From an uncultured Lachnospiraceae bacterium (GTDB taxonomy: Bacteria; Bacillota; Clostridia; Lachnospirales; Lachnospiraceae): 64,000 nucleotides of DNA. The position numbers were made by a program, and so were the translations under genes. The first letter of the stretch is position 1; each line of letters opens with the position of its first letter. The DNA lies in the NCBI GenBank assembly GCA_947626795.1, contig CANQTH010000005.1, positions 1-64,000 of the forward strand, written 5' to 3'. Shown piece by piece: positions 1-7,876 of this stretch. The notes beneath the pieces are model-generated. The model was not told the DNA's origin and did not search any database. It saw only the letters and a list, made by a program, of their open reading frames with translations.

Positions 1-75
1 CGCGCCTGCTCCCACTCGGCTGTCTGCCCGGCCGCTTCCTTGCGCGCCTGCTCCCACTCGGCCGTCTGCCCGGCC
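1..75 (-). repeat. 42-bp in-frame tandem repeat in the anti-sigma C-terminal region
   Basis: Bases 1-34 recur at 43-76 with one difference visible (t/c at base 21 against 63). The period of 42 keeps frame and encodes the 14-residue unit AAGQTAEWEQARKE. The array reaches the window edge, so the copy number is unknown. Confidence 0.85.
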
Positions 76-476
76 GCGCGGCCCGCTTTCTGCAGCTCCC
101 CGCCGATCCCCTGGACACTCGGCAAAACCGCGATCAGGAACATGGAGGCGCAGACCGCAAGCGCGACTTTCAGGCTGTACGCAAGAAGCTGCGCCTGCCG
201 GGAGCCCCTTTTCAGCCTCACTGCCGCCTGGACGTCTATCCTGCCCGCTTTTTCTATGATCTCCTCTTCCAGATACTTCGGCGGCTCAAACAACGGCCCC
301 TCTTCCATCCAATCGCCGAACCGATCCGCGCAGAACGTGCAGGCGCCGATATGCCCCAAAAAGCCGGCTTCTTCCTGCCCGTCCATCTTTCCCTGCCGCC
401 AGCGGCAAAACATCTCTTTCGTCATGTGCGAAGGCCGCGGCTTTTGGCCGCCCTGTCCGGTATTTTCCTTTTTCAT
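1..476 (-). CDS. anti-sigma factor, zinc-finger type, 3' end beyond window
   Basis: The protein starts at ATG 476 and is still open at the left edge (158 codons visible). The first 50 residues hold a zf-HC2-like motif, with His17 (PSH), and Cys46 and Cys49 in HIGACTFC. A hydrophobic segment (LKVALAVCASMFLIAVL) near residues 102-118 predicts one membrane span. The start overlaps the sigma stop by 4 bases (ATGA, 473-476), so the two are translationally coupled. The family role is to hold its sigma factor at the membrane until a signal releases it. The visible end of the protein is a 14-residue tandem repeat (AAGQTAEWEQARKE), predicted helical and extracytoplasmic. The family call is good; the signal sensed is unknown. 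Confidence 0.8.
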   Translation of the reverse strand, partial: MKKENTGQGGQKPRPSHMTKEMFCRWRQGKMDGQEEAGFLGHIGACTFCADRFGDWMEEGPLFEPPKYLEEEIIEKAGRIDVQAAVRLKRGSRQAQLLAYSLKVALAVCASMFLIAVLPSVQGIGGELQKAGRAAGQTAEWEQARKEAAGQTAEWEQA

Positions 477-982
477 CCGGCCGTCCTCCTTTCCAAAGCC
501 TTTTTGATCATGGCTTTCGCCCGGTAGATCTGCGTCTGCACGGTCTTGATCCCTTTCCCGCTCTCCTCGGCGATCTCGCGCGCCGTCTTTTCCCTGTAAA
601 AATGCTCCAGGGCGACCTCGCGGTACGGGGACTTTAAGCCCTGGCAGAGCCTGCGCACCTCCTCCTTCGCTTCCAGGCGCAGGTACGCTTCCTCCGGGCT
701 TGCCTTGTTGTCCTGCAGTTCCGCGAAATAAGCATCCTCCCGCGGCTCGCTCCGCCTCCCGGCTCCTTTTTGGAAATCCAGCGCCTTGTTCGTCGCGATC
801 TTGCAGACCCACGCCTTTTCGTAATCCCTCTGGAAAGAAGCCAGATTCTTGTAGATGGACAAAAACGTCTCCTGCGTCAGGTCCTCCGCGTCAAACTGAC
901 TGCCCGTCATCCGAAAGCAGATGGAATAAACCAGTTTCCCGTATGTATCCAGCAGATACCGGAAATATTCTTCCCGTTCGAT
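473..982 (-). CDS. ECF sigma factor, probable ATC start
   Basis: This is a sigma-70 family ECF factor of 169 residues if translation begins at ATC 982, or 145 from the first ATG at 910. Region 2 (DAEDLTQETFLSIYKNL) and region 4 (REIAEESGKGIKTVQTQIYRAK) are clear. Starting at ATG 910 removes the first helix of region 2.1 (EEYFRYLLDTYGKLVYSICF), which all ECF factors need. A strong GGAAGGAGG lies at 991-999, eight bases before the ATC codon, and no ATG, GTG or TTG occurs between that site and 910. An ATC start is therefore the best reading; a sequence error is the alternative. It directs RNA polymerase to its own regulon, probably including itself. The anti-sigma gene follows with a 4-base overlap. 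Confidence 0.85.
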   Translation of the reverse strand: MEREEYFRYLLDTYGKLVYSICFRMTGSQFDAEDLTQETFLSIYKNLASFQRDYEKAWVCKIATNKALDFQKGAGRRSEPREDAYFAELQDNKASPEEAYLRLEAKEEVRRLCQGLKSPYREVALEHFYREKTAREIAEESGKGIKTVQTQIYRAKAMIKKALERRTAG

Positions 983-1120
983 CTTATCCGCCTCCTTCCC
1001 GTCGTTTCCGCCGCAACGGCGCGATCCCGGTCCTCGCAGGCGACGCGCTGGGGCATTTCGCCCTGCGGATCCCCTCCTGGCCGGATCTTCCTATCCTTGC
1101 GCCGTTACCATCCAATCACT

Positions 1121-1149
1121 ATAACGATCCATTTTTTAAAAAGTCTTCA
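1121..1149 (-). promoter_or_regulatory. candidate ECF-type autoregulatory promoter for the sigma gene
   Basis: Read on the minus strand, TGAAGAC (1143-1149) is followed 16 bases later by CGTTAT (1121-1126). This resembles ECF promoters (TGAAC-like -35, CGT-like -10) and lies about 140 bases before the sigma start. A TATAGT overlapping it could instead serve a sigma-A promoter. Confidence 0.4.
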
Positions 1150-1170
1150 TAAAATTTATGATTTTTTTAT

Positions 1171-1199
1171 TTTACAAACGGATCTTTCTATGGTACATT
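1171..1199 (+). promoter_or_regulatory. sigma-A-like promoter for the Ig-like gene
   Basis: TTTACA (1171-1176), a 17-base spacer and TACATT (1194-1199) lie 57 bases before the ATG at 1256. Spacing and hexamers fit a housekeeping promoter. The region back to 982 is shared with the divergent sigma gene. Confidence 0.45.
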
Positions 1200-1255
1200 G
1201 GAATCAGCCGATCTGTCGTGGCAACCTTGCCGTCTTTTCAGAATGGAGGGGTTCT

Positions 1256-2275
1256 ATGCCACATAGGAAAAAAATCTTAACCGCAGCGATCGCTGCATTC
1301 TGCATGGTTTCCATGCTTTTCGTTACGAATCGCGGGACGATCCCCGCGCAAGCCGCATACGGATATGAGTTCGTCCTGCTGAGCGCGTCCTCAAAGACGA
1401 TGCAGATCGGGGATGAGTTCTATCTCGCAGCCATCACTTCCACAGGGAAAAAGCCAAGCTTTTCCTCCAGCGCGTCTTCCGTGGCGTCCGTCAACACGTA
1501 CGGGCTGGTCACAGCCAAGAAAGCCGGGACTGCCGTCATCACCGCGAAGATCCGGAACGGGGAGGCGCGCTGCAAGGTCACGGTCAAAAAGACCACGATC
1601 CGCCTGAGCGCAAAAAGCGTCTCCCTTGAAAACGGGGAAAGCCGGAAGCTCACGGCGGAAGTGTCCACCGGACATCCGGCCTCTTACAAGTCCAGCCGCT
1701 CCAGCATCGCGTCCGTCGACGCGGAGGGCGTCATCCTGGCGAAAAAGCCCGGGACCGCCACGATCACCGTGACGGCGGACAAGACTTCCGTTACCTGCAG
1801 CGTCACCGTGAAGCAGCCGAAAGTCTACTTGAAGCAGCGCGCGCTCTCGCTGTACCGCAAAAGCACGGTCGCGCTTTCCGTGACGTCCACATCCAAAAGC
1901 ACGCCAAAATGGAAGAGCAACAAAAAAAGCGTCGCCACGGTAGACGAGAACGGGGTAGTCACCGCCGTCAAGCATGGCGCCGCCATCATCACCGTCACGG
2001 TGGACGGCGTGAGCAAGACTTGTGAGATCACGGTAAAAAAGCCAAAGATCACCTTCGCAAAGGAGAGCGTGACGCTGGCGGTCGGCGAGAAATGCCAGGC
2101 GAACGCCACCGTCTCTTCTAAGATCAAGCCGGAATATTCCAGCTCCAACACGCGCGTCGCGACTGTGGACGGCAACGGCAACATCTGCGCGAAGGCCAAA
2201 GGAAAGGCCTACATCTATGCCAAGGAAGACGGCACGAAAGAACGGATGACCGTCACCGTGACGCTGCCAAAATGA
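1256..2275 (+). CDS. secreted protein with four bacterial Ig-like (BIG2) repeats
   Basis: ATG 1256 follows GGAGGGG with good spacing; an in-frame extension upstream to 770 runs across the divergent sigma gene and is not credible. The 339-residue product has a signal peptide (basic MPHRKK, hydrophobic core, cleavage after AQA near residue 36). It then has four repeats of about 75 residues, each with the Big_2 pattern: S-V near the start, SSN/SSS-x-VASVD, G-x-V-x-A-K-x-G-x-A-x-I-T and a closing VTVK. Such domains act as rigid surface or matrix spacers. No LPxTG motif, membrane anchor or catalytic domain is seen. It is divergent from the sigma/anti-sigma pair and may belong to that regulon; this is inference. 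Confidence 0.85.
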   Translation: MPHRKKILTAAIAAFCMVSMLFVTNRGTIPAQAAYGYEFVLLSASSKTMQIGDEFYLAAITSTGKKPSFSSSASSVASVNTYGLVTAKKAGTAVITAKIRNGEARCKVTVKKTTIRLSAKSVSLENGESRKLTAEVSTGHPASYKSSRSSIASVDAEGVILAKKPGTATITVTADKTSVTCSVTVKQPKVYLKQRALSLYRKSTVALSVTSTSKSTPKWKSNKKSVATVDENGVVTAVKHGAAIITVTVDGVSKTCEITVKKPKITFAKESVTLAVGEKCQANATVSSKIKPEYSSSNTRVATVDGNGNICAKAKGKAYIYAKEDGTKERMTVTVTLPK

Positions 2276-2508
2276 GCGGCCCGCGCGTTCCCTGGCGTCT
2301 TTTCCGTAAGATGGATCCAGTTTTCACCAAACATGACCGTTAGGGCGGCCGCCCGCCGCATTGGCCGGGCGTAACGCCTGTCTCACCCGGCAAGGCCCGC
2401 GGCAGATCGGCAACTTATGATCGCTCTTAAAATCTTAAACGGCGCGGTATGATCCTGCATCTGTTTGAAGGTTTATGCAAACTTCTGGAACATCCAGGTC
2501 CCACTGCC
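2276..2508. other. intergenic, convergent gene ends, nothing assigned
   Basis: This 233-base stretch lies between the convergent ends of the Ig-like gene and sbcC. It contains a GC-rich block (about 2340-2410) with several short self-complementary stretches, but no clean stem followed by a T run on either strand. No coding region is supported. Confidence 0.5.
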
Positions 2509-5500
2509 CTATATGCCGCATTCAACGGCAATCTGGCTTCCATGTTTCGTCTTCTTCACCTTAATTTGCTGCGGAATATTCTCGATCAGCTCCTCTCTGT
2601 GGCTGATGATCCCTACCAGCTTATTGCTTCCAGTCAGGTTTATTAAGATCTCCATCGCATTGTCTATGGATTTCCGGTCCAATGTCCCAAATCCCTCATC
2701 CACAAACAGGGCGTCCATCTGCACTCCGCCAAGATTGGAAGACACGGTATCCGAAAGCCCCAGGGCGAGGCTCAGCGACGCTTTAAAGCTTTCTCCGCCG
2801 GAGAGGTTTCCCACAGGCCTTCTGTGTCCCGTATAATTGTCTAACACCTCAAGATCAAGGAAATGATTTCTTTGCTTGCCAAGAGCGTCTTTCTGGCGAT
2901 ACAGCTCATACTGCCCGTCGCTCATCGGCAGCAGCCGCCTGTTTGCAGCAGCGATGATCCCGTCAAATCCCGCGGCCTGGATATACTGCTCCAATGTGAT
3001 CTTTCCGTTTCCGGTTGTGCCTTTTACCAGATTATAAAGCCGCTGGCAGATGGCATTCTCTTTGCGCGCTTTTTCTAATTCCTCAATTCCGTCAAGAATA
3101 CGCTTCTGCTTCTCTTCATTTATTCTCATTCTGTTTGCACAATTGCTGCAATTCTCCCTGATCCGATCCGCATCTTCTTTCTGCTTGTCGTATACCGTCT
3201 TCAGCTCTTCGATATCTATCCTCTGTTTCCCTTTTGCATCTTCCCAGGCGACCTCAAGCTGCCTTCTGTTCGTTTCAACATCCTGTTGATACTTTTGGAT
3301 CGTTTGCTCTGACAATGCGATCTCATCCTCATTCACTGCGTATTCCTTCATTTCATCTACAGAAGAAAAACCGTTTTCGCTGACTGCGTGATCTAATTTC
3401 TCTCTTAAATCCGCTTCATCCTTTTCCTGCTGTTTGAGCTGCTTGTTCAACATCTTTATCTGTGACCTGACGGCAGTGACTTTTTCATCCGCTTCTTTCT
3501 TGTTCCCCTCTGCCTTTTTGATCGCATCTGATTTCTCATTTTTCTCTATCTGCGCCTGTTCTCTCTCGTTTTTGGCCGTTTTCCAATCCGGGAAACTCAG
3601 ATCTTTAAGCATTTCCAATGTAGCTTTTGTTTCTGTCAGCTCATCTTTGATCTTTTGCCTGTTTTCACGGAGTTCTTCTTTCTTTAAATTGAGCTTTTCC
3701 GTTTCATCCTCTTGTGCGGTTTTCAGTTCCTCTTCCGCTTTCTGAAGCCTCTTGCAATCTTCATCGAGAGATCTGAGTTTTCCGATATTTTCCTCTGACT
3801 TGGCCTCAACTTGCTTTTTCACTTCTTTTGTTTCCGCGATCAGCTCTTCGAGAGGCTTTCCCTCCATATCCAGATCCACATTCAAAAACTCGCTTTGAAA
3901 GCAATCTGATATATTGCCCCTGAGCTGCTTTTCAAATTCCTCCAGCGATGTTTTTGCCGTTTCCGCCTTCGTATTTGCATCGTTCTTTTTCTCTTGAAGT
4001 TTCGCTTCTTCTTCCTGCAGCTTTTTGAAGTCTTCCTCTGAAATTGAAGACGTTTCAAGCTTCGCAGGCTCCGGATGGTGCACGGACCCGCACACCGGGC
4101 ATTTCTCTCCTTCTACAAGTTTGCCTGCTAAAATACCAGCCCTGCTGTTTTCGAGAATATGCTCAGCTTCTTCCCGCCTGCTATGCACTTCATCATATTG
4201 GTCACGCGCAGTTAAAAATGCTTTTTGTTTTTTAGAAAGCTCCTTCTTCCTCTTTTCTCTTTCCGGGATCTGAGTATCTATAATTTTGTTTAACTTCTCC
4301 AAAAGCTTTGTCAGTTGTTTCCCTTCGGCTTTTGCATCTTTTAACTCACCTGGTTTATCTTTTAATTCCTGAATCGTCTGCTGAAGGGCTTTCAGCTTTT
4401 TGTGAAGCGCGTTCTCTTCTTCCTGCAAAGCTGCTTCTTCCACACTGGCATTTTTATCACGTTCTTCAAGTTCTTTTCGCTTTCCTTCAAGTTCCTCTTT
4501 TTGTTGATATTTTGGTTTTTCCTCATCAATTTTGTTTATGACCGTCTTTAATCTGTCAATCTCCGGCTCCTGTTCTTTTGCCCGTCCAAGCATTTCCTCC
4601 GCCTGCTTCAAAGCCTTTTCGCCTGTCTTCAAATTGGATTCTTCCGTTTTAATCTGTGTTTTGCAAGAAGACAACTCTTTGTCCTTTTCCTTCCACAAAA
4701 CATAAGGCGGATTGACATTGCGGACGGCTTTCTTTTGTTTATCCAAAAGCTGGAGCATTTCATCGATTTCCGGCTTTTTTCTTTCAAGTTCTTTCTTCTC
4801 TTCTTCAAATTTATCTCTTTTCTCGATGAGATCATTATCCGTCTCCGCACGAGCAAGTTTATGATGGACCTTCTGCAGTTCCTCCTCCGCTTCGTCCTTC
4901 TCTGCTTTCATGCGCTTGAATCTTTCCTGCTCCGAAAGGATCAGGCGCTCCATTACGTCTTTGATCTCATCCAGGTTCCACACGCTTCCAGATTGCCTGG
5001 CTCTGTTCTTGAGTTCCTCCAATTTCCCGGAAATCGCAGGATCTTCGCCCGCGGATATATCCTCAAAATGCTGGATCATGCTGTTTTCAATCTCATCTTT
5101 CCTCTTCCTGCTTGCACTCATACGATCTTTTAAGTTATATTCTATATTTTTATATCCGTCTGTCAAAAAGATCGTACGCAGTATCTCTGTCCGCTGATTC
5201 GTTTCCGCATTCAATAAGTTCCAAAATTCCCCCTGCGCGATCATCACGATCTGTTTAAACTGATCTTCATCGATATGAAGCAACTGCTTTATGGCATCAT
5301 CCACCTGTTTCAATCCCTCGATCGGCGCCTGTCCTTCTTCATAAAAAATCGCTTTTTGCTGCTCTAATGTCACACCGGAGCCGCGTTGTTTTTTCCTTTC
5401 ATAAGACGGCTGTCTCCAGACATGAAATTTACGGCCCTGATGCGAAAAATAAAAATCCACATAACTTTTAACAGAATCCTTCGCATATTCGCTTCGTAAG

Positions 5501-5697
5501 TTTTTCGTATCCCTGTATTTGCCGCTGGTTGTCCCATACAGCGCAAAACAGATCGCGTCGAAGATCGTCGTTTTCCCCGATCCAGTGTCTCCAGAGATCA
5601 AAAACAGCCCTTTTTCTGCAAAGGAGTCAAACTCTATTTCCGGAAGTTCCCCCGCATAAGGGCCAATTGCGCTTATGATCAATTTAATCGGCTTCAT
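2509..5697 (-). CDS. sbcC: nuclease SbcCD subunit C (Rad50-like ATPase)
   Basis: SbcC is the SMC-like ATPase of the SbcCD complex, which opens hairpins and trims blocked DNA ends with SbcD. The 1062-residue protein has all expected parts: Walker A GDTGSGKT (36-43), long heptad coiled coils on both sides of a zinc-hook C-P-V-C (Cys533 and Cys536), the ABC signature LSGGES (about 963) and Walker B ALFVDEGFGTLD (about 990). Length is normal for the family. Its start overlaps the sbcD end by 14 bases, the usual arrangement. It is the last gene of its operon. No terminator is obvious downstream. Confidence 0.97.
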   Translation of the reverse strand: MKPIKLIISAIGPYAGELPEIEFDSFAEKGLFLISGDTGSGKTTIFDAICFALYGTTSGKYRDTKNLRSEYAKDSVKSYVDFYFSHQGRKFHVWRQPSYERKKQRGSGVTLEQQKAIFYEEGQAPIEGLKQVDDAIKQLLHIDEDQFKQIVMIAQGEFWNLLNAETNQRTEILRTIFLTDGYKNIEYNLKDRMSASRKRKDEIENSMIQHFEDISAGEDPAISGKLEELKNRARQSGSVWNLDEIKDVMERLILSEQERFKRMKAEKDEAEEELQKVHHKLARAETDNDLIEKRDKFEEEKKELERKKPEIDEMLQLLDKQKKAVRNVNPPYVLWKEKDKELSSCKTQIKTEESNLKTGEKALKQAEEMLGRAKEQEPEIDRLKTVINKIDEEKPKYQQKEELEGKRKELEERDKNASVEEAALQEEENALHKKLKALQQTIQELKDKPGELKDAKAEGKQLTKLLEKLNKIIDTQIPEREKRKKELSKKQKAFLTARDQYDEVHSRREEAEHILENSRAGILAGKLVEGEKCPVCGSVHHPEPAKLETSSISEEDFKKLQEEEAKLQEKKNDANTKAETAKTSLEEFEKQLRGNISDCFQSEFLNVDLDMEGKPLEELIAETKEVKKQVEAKSEENIGKLRSLDEDCKRLQKAEEELKTAQEDETEKLNLKKEELRENRQKIKDELTETKATLEMLKDLSFPDWKTAKNEREQAQIEKNEKSDAIKKAEGNKKEADEKVTAVRSQIKMLNKQLKQQEKDEADLREKLDHAVSENGFSSVDEMKEYAVNEDEIALSEQTIQKYQQDVETNRRQLEVAWEDAKGKQRIDIEELKTVYDKQKEDADRIRENCSNCANRMRINEEKQKRILDGIEELEKARKENAICQRLYNLVKGTTGNGKITLEQYIQAAGFDGIIAAANRRLLPMSDGQYELYRQKDALGKQRNHFLDLEVLDNYTGHRRPVGNLSGGESFKASLSLALGLSDTVSSNLGGVQMDALFVDEGFGTLDRKSIDNAMEILINLTGSNKLVGIISHREELIENIPQQIKVKKTKHGSQIAVECGI

Positions 5698-6841
5698 TTA
5701 TCACACCTGCCTCTCGCGCCGCTTCTTTCATGACATCCATTTCTTCTTTTGTCATCTCGCAGCCATACATCAATCTGTAAAAATCTCCGATCAGCTCTGA
5801 AAAAGACTTGTTTTCAGCAATTCTGCTGATATCTACCTGCTCAATCTCTTTCGTATGCGAATTATCATAGTCAATCTTGACTGTATTCGGATAGATCTGT
5901 TGAAAGATTCCCGCTGCATCATTTATGACATCCTCATCTGTTAAGGTTGCATAAATGAAATCTTCCGGTTCTTTTATATTCTTTTTATCCAGCAATTCTT
6001 TCATCGTTCCTTTTATGTGCCTCATATTCCTCATCGGTTTTAGCGGAATAAGCTCTATCTTCACTTTTTCTCCGGCCGATACCGTAATAAGCGGGACTGA
6101 CTTTTCATTATTCACTTCATGGATGGAATATTTCAGCGGAGAACCTGAATACCGGATCTCATCTCTCCCGACTCTCTGAGGAGAATGAATATGGCCTAAT
6201 GCCACATAGTCAAAATCTGCAAAGCAGTCGTATCCGATTTTTTCCACCATGCCTACGCTCTGTGTCCCAATGCCCTCAGAACCTGCAAGCGCAGGATCCT
6301 CTCCCGTTCCCGCGACAAATTGATGCGCCACCAGGATATTCTTATTTTTTTTATCTATGTGCGTGTTTCTTATAATGATCCGGACAGCGTCGTCGTAATT
6401 CTCGATCTTCTCATTCGGAAAATAATGCCTTACCTGGGAAGCCTTCACAAACGGAAGCATATATATATCAATCTTTGTATCACCGCTGGCAAGGCTTTGC
6501 TTCGGAAGCGTCCCGTCAAAGACAGCCGAAATGAATATCTGATTCGCTTCAAACAAAGCGCTTCCATAATTTAAACGGTCATCGGAATCATGGTTTCCGC
6601 TCACCATAAATACTTTGATCCCTTTTTTCGCCAGCTCGATCAGAAAATAGTCCAAAAGCTTCGTTGCCGCCTCGCTTGGAATCGATTTGTCATATACATC
6701 TCCTGCGATCAATACGCCGTCCGCTGATTCTTTCTCTGCAATCTGAAGGATCTGATCCAGGATAAACCTTTGATCCTCGATCAGATCGAAATCCTTCAGT
6801 GATTTTCCTAAATGCAGATCCCCTAAATGTAAAAATTTCAA
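5684..6841 (-). CDS. sbcD: nuclease SbcCD subunit D (Mre11-like)
   Basis: SbcD is the manganese-dependent nuclease partner of SbcC. The motifs are complete: DLHLGK (D8, H10), AGDVYDK, SGNHDSDD, an AHQF motif and GHIHSPQ. TTG 6841 is preferred as start because AAGGTG lies 4-5 bases before it and the product then begins with the usual MKFLHLGDLHLG; a longer form from 6862 adds seven unconserved residues. The product is 385 residues. It sits between the DUF3791-like gene (34 bases upstream) and sbcC (14-base overlap). Confidence 0.96.
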   Translation of the reverse strand: MKFLHLGDLHLGKSLKDFDLIEDQRFILDQILQIAEKESADGVLIAGDVYDKSIPSEAATKLLDYFLIELAKKGIKVFMVSGNHDSDDRLNYGSALFEANQIFISAVFDGTLPKQSLASGDTKIDIYMLPFVKASQVRHYFPNEKIENYDDAVRIIIRNTHIDKKNKNILVAHQFVAGTGEDPALAGSEGIGTQSVGMVEKIGYDCFADFDYVALGHIHSPQRVGRDEIRYSGSPLKYSIHEVNNEKSVPLITVSAGEKVKIELIPLKPMRNMRHIKGTMKELLDKKNIKEPEDFIYATLTDEDVINDAAGIFQQIYPNTVKIDYDNSHTKEIEQVDISRIAENKSFSELIGDFYRLMYGCEMTKEEMDVMKEAAREAGVINEAD

Positions 6842-6874
6842 ACTTTCACCTTCTCTTCCCAAATTACCATCCCC

Positions 6875-7084
6875 CTACCAAGCATGTTTTCCTGTTGCAA
6901 TTAAACTGTCAATATCCTCATAGGCATTCTCCAAACGTTCTTGATGATATTGAAAATACCCCTCATAAATCTCCTCTATAACCCCCTTATCATCCCATTC
7001 CCTGAAAACATCTCCGGTATGACGTCCATGCGCACTCGCATATCTCTCAATTAAAAACAGGAAAAATTCCATTTCTTCCGTCAT
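6875..7084 (-). CDS. DUF3791-like small protein
   Basis: This 69-residue acidic protein (MTEEMEFFLFLIERYAS start, EDIDSLI near the end) matches the pattern I know for DUF3791, a short family found next to DUF3990 genes in Clostridia. Its start overlaps the preceding stop by 4 bases (ATGA at 7081-7084). No catalytic motif is visible. The context suggests it partners or neutralises the DUF3990 protein; this is inference. Confidence 0.7.
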   Translation of the reverse strand: MTEEMEFFLFLIERYASAHGRHTGDVFREWDDKGVIEEIYEGYFQYHQERLENAYEDIDSLIATGKHAW

Positions 7085-7332
7085 GTCTGCTCGCTCCTTA
7101 AATATAAAGAATTTCGCGGATCACCAGTGATTCTTTCCGATTCCCAGATATCGAAAACTGCTCTTTCCGAAAATTCCCACATAGCAAAACTGGTATCTTC
7201 TAACATTTTATGTGTTTCAGATGTCAAAAAAGATTTTGCCGCCTCCATTGGTTCCATATTATATTTGTTTATAATACGTTGGATAACGCTTTTGTTATAA
7301 TAATCCAAAGAAGCATTTGATATTCGATTCAT
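7081..7332 (-). CDS. small protein of the DUF3990 cassette, function unknown
   Basis: This 83-residue protein is the middle gene of a tightly coupled trio, with 4-base ATGA overlaps on both sides (7329-7332 and 7081-7084). Its N-terminal half (LDYYNKSVIQRIINKYNMEP, then MEAAKSFLTSETH) is predicted helical, and a conserved-looking ERAVFDIWE segment follows. It has no membrane span or signal peptide. I recognise the type as one often encoded between DUF3990 and DUF3791 genes but know no assigned function. A role as antitoxin or adaptor is possible. Confidence 0.65.
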   Translation of the reverse strand: MNRISNASLDYYNKSVIQRIINKYNMEPMEAAKSFLTSETHKMLEDTSFAMWEFSERAVFDIWESERITGDPRNSLYLRSEQT

Positions 7333-7808
7333 ACTTCAATTCCCTCCTTGAATTGCAGCAGCCGAATCGCTGTATCCGTTTTTAACGTATATTGATCTTT
7401 CAACTTTTGCGGCAAAAGTCGTTTTATCGCTTCTTCCTCATCATATTTTCCATCAAGGAAAAGATCTATTACCGATGCTGTCTGGTCATCTGCAACTGGG
7501 CCTGAGATAATATCCCAATCTAAGGGTTCACGATTTCCTGTTCTATTTTTCACAACAAAGCGCAGCCATTCAATATTGGGCGCATCAAAGCGTAAAATGC
7601 GCAACGTATTTAACATCGTATCCTCTATTTCATAAGCGCTTACATATCCTTTTTCACACCGGAGTCTTCGGGATGTTCTCTTCGCCCATTTTATTGCCTG
7701 TTCCAAATCAGTGGTCGTATAAAATCCCTTTCCAAAATCAAGCTCTCTCTGCACCTTAAGAAGTCTCGGCTCTTTAACTTCAACATTGCTTCCATGATAC
7801 AATACCAT
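7329..7808 (-). CDS. DUF3990 protein, ADP-ribosyltransferase-like fold
   Basis: The start chosen is ATG 7808, preceded by AAAGGAAG; this gives 159 residues beginning MVLYHGSN. An upstream in-frame start at 7880 would overlap prfC and adds unconserved residues. YHGS near the N-terminus, then GFYTTTDLEQAIKWA, is the pattern of DUF3990, placed by comparative studies among ADP-ribosyltransferase folds (Y-H-G / YTT core). The cassette prfC-DUF3990-small-DUF3791 is compact, and the last three are translationally coupled. Toxin-like or regulatory modification activity is plausible but unproven, and I cannot confirm the catalytic glutamate from sequence alone. Confidence 0.75.
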   Translation of the reverse strand: MVLYHGSNVEVKEPRLLKVQRELDFGKGFYTTTDLEQAIKWAKRTSRRLRCEKGYVSAYEIEDTMLNTLRILRFDAPNIEWLRFVVKNRTGNREPLDWDIISGPVADDQTASVIDLFLDGKYDEEEAIKRLLPQKLKDQYTLKTDTAIRLLQFKEGIEV

Positions 7809-7876
7809 GATCTGCTTCCTTTCATTTCTTATCATACCATACAGGAGATATGCCATCCGCCCAATCTTCAAAGCCA

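Noticed and set aside
770..1255. N-terminal extension of the Ig-like protein
   Set aside because: It crosses the divergent sigma gene and promoters. ATG 1256 has the ribosome site and signal peptide.
2340..2410. GC-rich inverted sequence as a terminator for the Ig-like gene
   Set aside because: There is no T run and the arms are imperfect.
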